Positions 1 through 5,760 of a stretch of 5,760 nt of DNA are shown here, piece after piece. Location: NCBI GenBank assembly GCA_026991005.1, contig JALXCH010000320.1, positions 1 through 5,760 on the forward strand, written 5' to 3'. The notes beneath the pieces are model-generated. The model was not told where the DNA came from. It saw only the letters and a program-made list of their open reading frames with translations, and did no database searches. This DNA comes from Calditrichia bacterium (GTDB lineage: Bacteria; Calditrichota; Calditrichia; RBG-13-44-9). Every line of letters starts with the position of its first letter. Position 1 is the first letter of the stretch. Position numbers and translations under genes: made by a program.

Positions 1-2010
1 ATCCACAAATGCTCCAAAATCCACTACATTGCGCACCGTACCTTTCAGAATCATCCCTTCCCGCAAATCCTCAATTTTCAGCACATCGCTCTTGAAGATG
101 GGTTTGGGCATCTCGTCCCGCGGATCGCGTCCCGGTTTTTCCAGGTTAGCCAGGATATCCTCCAGTGTGGGTTCGCCCACCCCAATCTCCCGGGCCAACG
201 CAGCCAGGTCCAGCTTCTGGCGGCGGATTTCCGCCGGTAGCTCCCGCCACTGTGCCGGACGGTCCAGCACCTGAAATTTTTCCAGCAAGCGGTGGGTGGC
301 CTCGTAGGATTCGGGGTGAATGGAGGTGTTATCCAGGGGATTATCTCCGTCCGGGATGCGCAGAAATCCCGCCGATTGCTGGAAGGCAATCTCTCCAATT
401 CCGGGAACCTGCTTCAACTGCTCTCGATTGCGGAATTTGCCATGTTCATCGCGATATTTCACGATATTTTCGGCGGTGCGACTGGTGAGTCCGGAAATGT
501 ATTTCAGCAGGCTGGCGGAAGCGGTGTTCACATCCACGCCCACCAGATTGACCGCACTTTCCACCACCTGGTGCAGTGCCTCGCCCAGTTTCTTTTGATT
601 TACGTCGTGCTGGTACAAACCCACCCCGATGCTTTTGGGGTCGATTTTCACCAGTTCGGCCAGGGGATCTAACAGACGCCGGGCAATGGAAATGTTGCCC
701 CGCATGCTGGCTTCCAGATCCGGGAATTCCTTACGGGCGACTGCTGATGCCGAATACACCGAAGCACCTGCTTCATTGACAATCACATAGTGAACCTCCC
801 TGCCGCCTGACTCTTTGATTTCGTGAATCAGATCGGCTACCAGCATTTCCGTCTCCCGGGAAGCGGTTCCGTTACCGATGGCAATCACATCCACGGCATA
901 TTTTTCGATGAGTCGCCGGAGAATGGTTTTCGCCTCGAACACTTTATTTTGCGGAGGATGCGGGAAAATCGTATCGCCTTCCAGATATTTCCCGGTCTGA
1001 TCGATGACCGCCACTTTGCAGCCGGTACGGTAACCGGGGTCAATTCCCATGATGATTTTGTCCCGCACCGGTGGTTGCAACAATAAATTGCGCAGATTAC
1101 GGGCAAACACTTTAATGGCATGGTCTTCGGCGGCTTCGGTAAGCATGTGCCGCACTTCCCGCTCGATGCTGGGGGCAATCAGCCGTTTGTAAGCATCGGC
1201 AATGGCCAGCTCCATCTGCGGGTAAAAGGTGGAATCGGGATTTTTGATGTACAGCTTACGGATTTCCTCCAGCATGGCCTGTTCATCCACATCGATGTAC
1301 ACCCGCAGGAAATCTTCCTTTTCGCCGCGATTGATGGCCAGAATGCGGTGGGGAACCAGTTGCCGAATGGGTTCACGGAAATCGTAATATAGTTCGTATT
1401 CGGATTGCACCTCGCCTTTTTTGGCCTCGCTGCACAGAAATCCCAGCCGCTGTGTTTTCTCGCGAATCACCTTACGCACCCTGGCATCGTCGGAGATGAT
1501 TTCTGCCACGATATCCCGGGCGCCTGCCAGAGCCTGCTCGGGGGTTTCCACCCCTTTCTCGGTATCCACAAACTGCCCGGCACATTCCAGTGCCTCGCGA
1601 TTTTCAATCTCCTGATCCAGCATCAGTTGCGCCAGCGGCTCCAGCCCCTTCTCCCGGGCAATGGTGGCACGGGTGCGTTTCTTCGGCCGGTAAGGCAGGT
1701 ACAAATCCTCCACCTCCTGCAGCTTTAGGGAAGCTTTAATTTTTGCTTCCAGTTCGGGAGTGAGTTTGCCCTGCTCTTCTATGGATTTTAAAATGGTGGT
1801 TTTCCGTTCTTCCAGCATCCGCAAATATTTGATGCGCTCTTCGATGGCGCGAATCTGTTCCTCATCCAGCTTGCCGGTGGCTTCCTTTCGATAGCGCGCA
1901 ATGAAGGGTACGGTGTTGCCCGTATCCAGCAGTTCCACCGTATTCGCCACCTGAAACGCTTTCAGGTTCAATTCCTGTGCAATAATCTGATAAAAATCTT
2001 TTTCTGTCAT
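1..2010 (-). CDS. tex: Tex, S1-domain transcription accessory protein (3' end cut by window)
   Basis: An open frame of 670 codons runs from the ATG at 2010-2008 to the window edge with no stop. Tex (YhgF) proteins are cytoplasmic nucleic-acid-binding factors homologous to the core of eukaryotic Spt6 and affect transcription; their exact role is still debated. Visible landmarks, in order: N-terminal Tex signature GNTVPFIARYRKEATGKLDE (about residues 21-40); DLYLPYRPKKRTRA (about 102-115); a YqgF/RuvC-like fold starting at IIMGIDPGYRTG (319-330), with AIGNGTASRET (377-387); the highly conserved VNEAGASVYSAS (411-422); a helix-hairpin-helix segment, with VNTASASLLKYISGL near 494-508 and VPGIGEIAFQQSAGFL at 535-550; then the start of the S1 domain, LKGTVRNVVDFGAFVD (655-670), where the window ends. 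Family members are usually about 710-780 residues, so perhaps 50-100 residues are missing. I read the whole frame and found no frameshift. The start is supported by an AAGAGG motif 8-9 nt upstream. The gene is divergent from the phosphatase gene and appears to be transcribed alone from its own leader. Confidence 0.97.
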   Translation of the reverse strand, partial: MTEKDFYQIIAQELNLKAFQVANTVELLDTGNTVPFIARYRKEATGKLDEEQIRAIEERIKYLRMLEERKTTILKSIEEQGKLTPELEAKIKASLKLQEVEDLYLPYRPKKRTRATIAREKGLEPLAQLMLDQEIENREALECAGQFVDTEKGVETPEQALAGARDIVAEIISDDARVRKVIREKTQRLGFLCSEAKKGEVQSEYELYYDFREPIRQLVPHRILAINRGEKEDFLRVYIDVDEQAMLEEIRKLYIKNPDSTFYPQMELAIADAYKRLIAPSIEREVRHMLTEAAEDHAIKVFARNLRNLLLQPPVRDKIIMGIDPGYRTGCKVAVIDQTGKYLEGDTIFPHPPQNKVFEAKTILRRLIEKYAVDVIAIGNGTASRETEMLVADLIHEIKESGGREVHYVIVNEAGASVYSASAVARKEFPDLEASMRGNISIARRLLDPLAELVKIDPKSIGVGLYQHDVNQKKLGEALHQVVESAVNLVGVDVNTASASLLKYISGLTSRTAENIVKYRDEHGKFRNREQLKQVPGIGEIAFQQSAGFLRIPDGDNPLDNTSIHPESYEATHRLLEKFQVLDRPAQWRELPAEIRRQKLDLAALAREIGVGEPTLEDILANLEKPGRDPRDEMPKPIFKSDVLKIEDLREGMILKGTVRNVVDFGAFVD

Positions 2011-2017
2011 TCTGTAA

Positions 2018-2024
2018 ACCTCTT
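2018..2024 (-). promoter_or_regulatory. Ribosome binding site of tex
   Basis: On the minus strand the sequence AAGAGGT lies just upstream of the tex ATG (spacer TTACAGA after the final T). It is a reasonable Shine-Dalgarno match and fixes the start at 2010. It contrasts with the large gene at 2819, which has no such motif. Confidence 0.7.
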
Positions 2025-2031
2025 CTTTTGC

Positions 2032-2165
2032 TTCTGGCGGGAACAAAAATAAGAAAAGAAACGGCTCATTTAAATGAAAAATGTAAAATCTCCAGGGCAT
2101 TTTCTGCCGCAGGAATCTCTTCCTGCTCCTCCATTGTTCCATTCCGGTTAATTTCTGGCGGGAAC
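2032..2165. repeat. 13-bp direct repeat pair TTCTGGCGGGAAC upstream of tex
   Basis: TTCTGGCGGGAAC occurs exactly at 2032-2044 and again at 2153-2165, 121 bp apart, in the same orientation. On the minus strand (tex sense) each copy reads GTTCCCGCCAGAA and each follows a T-rich stretch containing TTTG: TATTTTTG before the proximal copy, CTATTTGCAA before the distal copy. The proximal copy would overlap the predicted tex transcription start. It could be an operator, a duplicated promoter segment or chance; similarity does not extend beyond the 13 bp. Confidence 0.5.
2044..2051 (-). promoter_or_regulatory. Candidate Bacteroidota-type -7 promoter element for tex
   Basis: Read on the minus strand this is TATTTTTG, which fits the Bacteroidota -7 consensus TAnnTTTG. 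A transcript starting about 7 nt downstream (near 2037) would have a short leader of about 27 nt before the tex ATG, a sensible distance. No clear TTTG -33 box is seen about 19-20 nt further upstream; that stretch is only T-rich and contains the palindrome CATTTAAATG (2067-2076). The match is short and in a T-rich context, so it may be fortuitous. Confidence 0.35.
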
Positions 2166-2204
2166 TTGCAAATAGTAGGTAATGGTACCGGATAGAGTAA
2201 GTTT

Positions 2205-2340
2205 AAAAAGGAACAGGTGGCTGGAAAAAAAACTGCTGTAAAGTGGGTTTTCCGCGATTTTTGTTTAGTTTGAAAAGGAACAGGTTGCTGTAAGAAAGGG
2301 TTTTCCGGCGGAATTGAATTTTTTTGGAGAAGGAACAGCG
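2205..2340. repeat. Degenerate direct repeat with three AAGGAACAG cores
   Basis: AAGGAACAG occurs at 2208-2216, 2275-2283 and 2330-2338. The first two copies share more context: both read AAAAGGAACAGGT followed by GCTG, and each is followed by a GGGTTTTCC block (2245-2253 and 2298-2306) and then a T-tract. The units are about 67 and 55 bp, so this is an imperfect tandem array of two units plus a partial third. No coding frame explains the periodicity, since neither spacing nor sequence is conserved codon-wise. Confidence 0.5.
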
Positions 2341-2725
2341 GAAGTGTCCATAGGCATTTCCGTTTTTTCGTGGCATTCCTGCACCGCCCCGGTTAAATTG
2401 TTTCGCAAGTTCTTTGAAGTTCGGCGATTTCCCGGGGGAACCGGGTGGTGGTGAGGTTACCGAAACCGGAGCAATCAAAAACCCTCCGCCACCGGGATTA
2501 TTACGTTGCAACCTGCATCTTTCCCACCGGATTTTGCGTAGTAAGCGGAAGTGAGCAGGAACCGGGAAGCTGGGTACCGAAGCATCCGGTGAAGAAAAGG
2601 AGGTGAGGCAGCAACAGGGCAAAAAGCAGGATACTGCCGGTGGGCGGTACGGAGGTACCGGGAAGGGGCTTGTACGGTTTTTCCGTAAGATGAGCACGGC
2701 ACCCGAAATTGCCCTCGCGGTACCG

Positions 2726-2741
2726 GGGAGGGCAGCCTCCC
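2726..2741. other. Small GC-rich hairpin upstream of the phosphatase gene
   Basis: GGGAGG (2726-2731) and CCTCCC (2736-2741) form a perfect 6-bp stem with a GCAG loop. It is not followed by a T-run in the plus direction, so it is not a classical terminator. It lies 78 nt before the ATG at 2819 and could sit in that gene's leader. In DNA this G-rich, chance is a real possibility. Confidence 0.3.
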
Positions 2742-2818
2742 GCCGGGCGTTCCACGCCGCCGGTGGGGGATTCACCAAAAATAATAAAAACAAAAAATTA
2801 GCGTGGTAGCAGCAAACT

Positions 2819-5371
2819 ATGAATACCGAGAATTCACCGCGATTTGAGATTACCTTCTGGAAGCGTCTGCAGGATGCGCTGCGAGAGGGGGCAGGTAACC
2901 GGGAGAACGGTAGGCGCTTTGCTCTCTGTTTTTTGGGATTTGCCGCCTCGTTTTTGCTGCTGGTGAGCGGGGTGCTGTTTCTGGAACCGTTTTTTTATTT
3001 TGCGCTGATGGCGCTGTTTGTGTGCTGGCACCGGGCGAACCGGTTGTTTTTACGCATGTTTGCTCTGCCAGCGGAGCTGTATTTGCTGGTGTTTCTGGGG
3101 GTGGGATTGCTGGAATGGGGTGCTCTGGGAGGAGCGGAGGTTACGGCAAAAGGGGTGCATTTTTCGCCACTGCTGCTGGTGTCGCACTGGCTGAATTTGC
3201 TGGTGCTGGTGTGGGCAGGGGGACTGTTTTTGCAACAGGAGAACCGGGGACGCTTTGGGGTGATTGTGGCATACTGGCTGGTGTTGCTATTGGCACACAA
3301 GGGGATTTTTCCGGGACAGCCTTACAATACGATTTTGCTGGCCATTTTTCTGTTTCTCATTTTGTTGAAGCGTACGCGCTGGCTGGAGGCGCTCTCGCGG
3401 GTGGAGCTCATTCTGTATTTTTTTGTGGCGCTGGTGCTGTTTCTGAAAGTGCACCAGCCCGCTTACTTTGATGCGGTGCGCTGGGCAGATGCCGTGCGGA
3501 GTACCCGGCTGTCGGATTATTCCCTGCCGAAATTTTTGTTTTACGTGGCGCGAACTTACCTGCTGGTGCTGTTGGTGCGAATTCCGCTGGTGCTGATTTA
3601 CAATTTTTCGCCCATCTCCCGGAAACTGCGCATTGCCACGTTCTTTCAGGCCACCATTCCCCAGTTTATTCAACTGGTGGTGCTGCTGTTTATTTTTTAC
3701 CTGTTTATTTCCGGTTGGCAGGCAAATTTACTGCGTCAGAGTGTAGAAGAGACGGTGCACCGTTTACCCGCCCGTGTGGACTCTACCCTGCACGTGCGTA
3801 CCATTTCCCTGGCGAAGCTGGATTCTCTTAAATCTTCTTCCGGTACGTTTATCCAGGAGTGGAAGAATTTTTTCTACTGGCAGGATACGACTGCGGGGCG
3901 ATTGGTGACTTACCTGGGGTTACTGCCGCAGGATTCCCTCCATGCGGATAGTGCCTATCTGGTTCGAATCGACCGGCAGTTTCTGAACCACATTTTCCGG
4001 GAGAATCAATTCATTTTAGGCAGCGGGGTGGCGGCGTTTCGCTACCGTCCCAACCCGGTGATGATCCACCTCTACCGGTTCAGCTTCTGGCAGGCAGGCC
4101 CGTTTCGGATTAATCCCGTGGGCATCATTAACCCGTTCCTGACCCGCTCGGAATCCTCTCGCCTTCTGGCCTCGGTGCCCGGGCCGGTAAACGGATTGGC
4201 CGGGTGGGGAACCTCCGAAAATTTGTTGAACCTGCCCATTGTAGTGGGACGAGTTTTTCTGCCCACCGGGAGGCAAGATGAATACTTCACCCTGAACGTC
4301 TTCTACAATCTGGAAGAACTCGCCCGCTGGAATTTCATGACCCAGATACTGGTGGTGCTGGTGGTACTGTTTCTGTTGCTGAATGCGCTGGTAATTCGCC
4401 GGATGGTGCGATTCGGCAAGGAGATTAATCGATTGATTGTGGAGAAATTCCACCGGTTGCGCACCGGGGTGGAAGAGGTGGCATCGGGGAACCTGAATTA
4501 CCAGATGCAGATTCCCGGGAACGATGAATTCAGCCAGTTTGCGGGGCATTTCAACCGCATGGCACGGCAGCTTCAGAAGTTTATGGAGGAAGCCAAAGAG
4601 AAGGAGCGGCTGGATCAGGAGCTGAAGATTGCCCATCGGGTGCAACTGGAGATGTTGCCGGAAAGGTTGCCGGAGATTCCCGGTTACCGCATTGCCGCGG
4701 ATATGATTACCGCCAACGAGGTGGGCGGCGATTTTTATGATGTGTTCCCGCTGGACGAGCAGTGCTATTTTGTAGCAATTGGAGACGTTTCGGGTAAGGG
4801 GATGTCTGCTGCCTTTTACATGGCGCAGCTCATCAGCCTGATGCGCTTTGCCACCCGTTTTACCCGTGACCTTCCGGAAATCACCCTCCGTTTAAATGAG
4901 TACCTGAAGCGCCATGTACTGGATGCCAACATTTTTGTCACCGGCATCTTCGGTATTCTGGATACAGCCGGGCATCGTTTTCGCTTTATTCGCGCAGGGC
5001 ACAATTTGCCCATGGTAGTGTCCCCGGGCGCTTCGGAACCGCTGCGGGAGGTTCGCACACCGGGCCTGGCGCTGGGAATGACGTCCCGTGCCGATTTTTT
5101 CCGCCGCCATACCCGGGAACACACCCTCCTTTTAAATCCCGGAGACATGCTGGTGCTTTACACCGATGGCTATCCCGAAGCTTCCCGGAAGCAGGAGGGC
5201 AAAGATGTGCTTTACGGAGAGGAACGGTTTCGGGAGCAAATTCAACAGTGCGCTACCCGGGAACCCGGGGAGTTTATCCACTGCCTCAAAACCGATCTGG
5301 AACGTTTTTACCAGAATGCTCCCCGTTTCGACGACCAGACGTTGCTGGTGATTCGGCGGGAGAGCACCTGA
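2819..5371 (+). CDS. Polytopic membrane HAMP-SpoIIE (PP2C-type) serine phosphatase, RsbU-like
   Basis: The protein has 850 residues. The ATG is the first in frame after a TAG at 2807-2809; no Shine-Dalgarno motif precedes it. Predicted transmembrane segments are near 34-54, 56-70, 83-104, 115-138, 145-160, 168-184, 195-211, 238-261, 279-299 and 507-527. Basic loops (HRANRLFLR, KRTRWLEALSR, SPISRKLR) alternate as the positive-inside rule predicts, with the N-terminus inside. Residues about 300-506 would be extracytoplasmic and match no domain I recognise. A HAMP linker follows (about 527-588, including ASGNL and DEF..FAGHFNRMA), then a coiled coil (585-608) and the SpoIIE/PP2C domain (about 610-848). 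Its motifs are intact: GGDFYD (636-641), GDVSGKG (655-661), RAGHNLP (725-731), YTDGYPEA (781-788) and FDDQTLLVI (837-845), so D638, D656, D783 and D839 should bind Mn/Mg. By family knowledge it would dephosphorylate a phosphoserine/threonine on a STAS-type antagonist in response to an envelope signal. Substrate and signal are unknown, and no partner gene lies in the window. Confidence 0.93.
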   Translation: MNTENSPRFEITFWKRLQDALREGAGNRENGRRFALCFLGFAASFLLLVSGVLFLEPFFYFALMALFVCWHRANRLFLRMFALPAELYLLVFLGVGLLEWGALGGAEVTAKGVHFSPLLLVSHWLNLLVLVWAGGLFLQQENRGRFGVIVAYWLVLLLAHKGIFPGQPYNTILLAIFLFLILLKRTRWLEALSRVELILYFFVALVLFLKVHQPAYFDAVRWADAVRSTRLSDYSLPKFLFYVARTYLLVLLVRIPLVLIYNFSPISRKLRIATFFQATIPQFIQLVVLLFIFYLFISGWQANLLRQSVEETVHRLPARVDSTLHVRTISLAKLDSLKSSSGTFIQEWKNFFYWQDTTAGRLVTYLGLLPQDSLHADSAYLVRIDRQFLNHIFRENQFILGSGVAAFRYRPNPVMIHLYRFSFWQAGPFRINPVGIINPFLTRSESSRLLASVPGPVNGLAGWGTSENLLNLPIVVGRVFLPTGRQDEYFTLNVFYNLEELARWNFMTQILVVLVVLFLLLNALVIRRMVRFGKEINRLIVEKFHRLRTGVEEVASGNLNYQMQIPGNDEFSQFAGHFNRMARQLQKFMEEAKEKERLDQELKIAHRVQLEMLPERLPEIPGYRIAADMITANEVGGDFYDVFPLDEQCYFVAIGDVSGKGMSAAFYMAQLISLMRFATRFTRDLPEITLRLNEYLKRHVLDANIFVTGIFGILDTAGHRFRFIRAGHNLPMVVSPGASEPLREVRTPGLALGMTSRADFFRRHTREHTLLLNPGDMLVLYTDGYPEASRKQEGKDVLYGEERFREQIQQCATREPGEFIHCLKTDLERFYQNAPRFDDQTLLVIRREST

Positions 5372-5664
5372 AAAAAATTCTTCCCGAAAACTTCCCCGTT
5401 TTAGAGGCTGTGAAAAAATGAAAATCAGAAGAATAATTAATCATTAACATGCATATTGCGATTTGCCATATTTATGTAAAACTGCGGCAATAAAAAACGT
5501 AAAATTATTTTTATTTCTACTGAATTTAGTGTATTTCTACGGACTCTATGACTACATCATTAAGTCAACAACACAGAAATATTTTTGTATCTTTGCATTT
5601 CCACAAACCCTAATATTCAAGGAAAATTATTAAATAATATTAATTTGCACTGTTTTTATTATAG
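5372..5664. other. AT-rich intergenic segment downstream of the phosphatase gene
   Basis: GC content drops sharply after the stop codon: a hand count over 5401-5640 gives about 26%, against about 52% in a sampled line of the gene (4921-4980). There are no credible reading frames. No strong intrinsic terminator follows the phosphatase stop; the best candidate is a weak stem, AAAAC/GTTTT, near 5386-5404. Short AT inverted repeats occur (ATTATT/AATAAT at 5626-5638; TAATATT/AATATTA at 5611-5617 and 5636-5642). Apart from the promoter-like element at 5588, I see nothing assignable. Confidence 0.6.
5588..5596 (+). promoter_or_regulatory. Bacteroidota-type -7 promoter element (TATCTTTGC)
   Basis: TATCTTTGC matches the Bacteroidota -7 consensus TAnnTTTGC fully. 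It sits in the AT-rich intergenic segment and points right, so transcription would start near 5603 and run through the hairpins at 5665-5745 toward a gene outside the window. No TTTG -33 box is present at the expected spacing (around 5562-5566 reads AAGTC), which lowers confidence. Confidence 0.45.
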
Positions 5665-5684
5665 CCACGAGCTTCAGCTCGTGG
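5665..5684. repeat. Perfect palindromic hairpin, REP-like unit 1
   Basis: CCACGAGCTTCAGCTCGTGG is a perfect inverted repeat with 9-bp arms around a central TC (in RNA, an 8-bp stem with a TTCA loop). It has no following T-run, so a simple terminator role is unlikely. It lies 39 bp before a second hairpin block. GC-rich palindromes of this type in AT-rich intergenic DNA resemble REP elements mobilised by REP-associated tyrosine transposases (RAYT, IS200/IS605-like Y1 family). No transposase gene is visible before the window ends. Confidence 0.6.
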
Positions 5685-5703
5685 AACACTGAATCTTCCT
5701 TCT

Positions 5704-5745
5704 AAAATTAGGCTTTAGCCTAAAATTGGGCTAAAGCCCAATTTT
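5704..5745. repeat. Compound hairpin block, REP-like unit 2 (possible bidirectional terminator)
   Basis: Two adjacent palindromes can fold separately: TTAGGCT-TT-AGCCTAA (5708-5723) and AAAATTGGGCT-AA-AGCCCAATTTT (5722-5745, 11-bp arms). They are also near-complements of each other, so 5704-5721 can pair with 5728-5745 as an 18-bp stem with one A-C mismatch (5710/5739), one T-G pair (5721/5728) and a 6-nt loop. The stem is bordered by AAAA on the left and TTTTT (5742-5746) on the right, as in a bidirectional intrinsic terminator. The nearest upstream gene ends 330 bp earlier, so a REP-type repeat is equally likely. Confidence 0.6.
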
Positions 5746-5760
5746 TAGTGTGGATTTAGG

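Larger units (their letters stand above)
2011..2818. other. 808-bp divergent intergenic region without a convincing gene
   Basis: No reading frame here shows a recognisable domain or plausible start context. The left part (2011-2200) is AT-rich tex leader and promoter DNA. The middle (2205-2340) is a degenerate repeat with T-tracts. The right part (2380-2775) is G-rich on the plus strand, with many ACCGG/GGTACC motifs. The longest frame (2203-2793, minus) translates to low-complexity Pro/Ser/Phe/Arg-rich sequence with no family resemblance. I saw no tRNA, rRNA, tmRNA, SRP or RNase P signature. The region may be regulatory DNA, an untranslated leader for the phosphatase gene, or remains of decayed sequence. 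Confidence 0.6.

Noticed and set aside
885..1392. Several 65-97 codon frames on both strands across tex
   Set aside because: The tex frame is continuous with conserved Tex motifs throughout this interval, so the others are shadows.
2380..2775. Possible structured RNA or riboswitch in the G-rich leader
   Set aside because: I found small hairpins (2673-2687, 2726-2741) but no core motif of c-di-GMP, TPP, SAM, cobalamin, SRP, RNase P or tmRNA families; a covariance search would be needed to claim one.
2203..2793. 196-codon minus-strand frame in the intergenic region
   Set aside because: The translation is low-complexity and Pro/Ser/Arg/Phe-rich with no recognisable domain, it reads across the AAGGAACAG repeats and T-tracts, and its start lacks a ribosome binding site.
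2603..2809. 68-codon plus-strand frame just upstream of the phosphatase gene
   Set aside because: The start is preceded by a purine-rich GGAGGTG that would pass as an SD motif but overlaps the ATG region too closely. The product is basic and Gly/Arg-rich with no family resemblance, typical of a chance frame in G-rich DNA.
3022..3471. 149-codon plus-strand frame overlapping the transmembrane region
   Set aside because: It is a +1/+2 frame shadow of the Leu/Val-rich membrane segments, giving a Gly/Ala-rich product without features; the sense frame is far better supported.
4016..4645. 209-codon minus-strand frame inside the phosphatase gene
   Set aside because: It is antisense to the extracytoplasmic and HAMP region of a clearly real gene. 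Its His/Gln/Pro-rich composition is what the reverse complement of the sense codons produces.
5386..5404. Possible intrinsic terminator just after the phosphatase stop
   Set aside because: The stem is only AAAAC/GTTTT with a C-rich loop and no proper T-run follows, so it is too weak to call as a terminator.
5665..5745. CRISPR array
   Set aside because: The hairpins are two different sequences without regular direct repeats or spacers.

Overview
The window most likely comes from a bacterium of the Bacteroidota/Calditrichota (FCB) side of the tree. This rests on one good match to the Bacteroidota -7 promoter consensus (TAnnTTTG) at 5588-5596, a weaker one in front of tex, A/T-rich start regions with little Shine-Dalgarno signal at the large gene, and a HAMP-SpoIIE phosphatase of a kind frequent in those phyla. 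The assignment is an inference. Genes run at about 50-55% GC, while the last 390 bases drop to about a quarter GC.

Layout: (1) 1-2010, minus strand: the first 670 codons of tex, encoding the S1-domain transcription accessory protein Tex; the 3' end lies outside the window. (2) 2011-2818: an 808-bp divergent intergenic region with no convincing gene. It holds the tex ribosome binding site, a candidate tex promoter, a 13-bp direct repeat, a degenerate AAGGAACAG-containing repeat and a G-rich stretch with small hairpins and four GGTACC sites. (3) 2819-5371, plus strand: one intact 850-residue membrane protein. It has about ten predicted transmembrane segments, a roughly 205-residue extracytoplasmic region, a HAMP linker, a short coiled coil and a complete PP2C-type SpoIIE phosphatase domain with its metal-binding aspartates. 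(4) 5372-5760: an AT-rich non-coding tail carrying a promoter-like element and two palindromic hairpin units that look like REP-type sequences.

The two genes are divergent and nothing ties them functionally. Tex is a housekeeping nucleic-acid-binding protein. The phosphatase would be the membrane sensor at the top of a partner-switching pathway (STAS antagonist, anti-sigma kinase, sigma factor or another target), but none of these partners is encoded here. No complete new multi-gene system is visible. The most distinctive items are the architecture of the phosphatase and the REP-like hairpins at the right edge.
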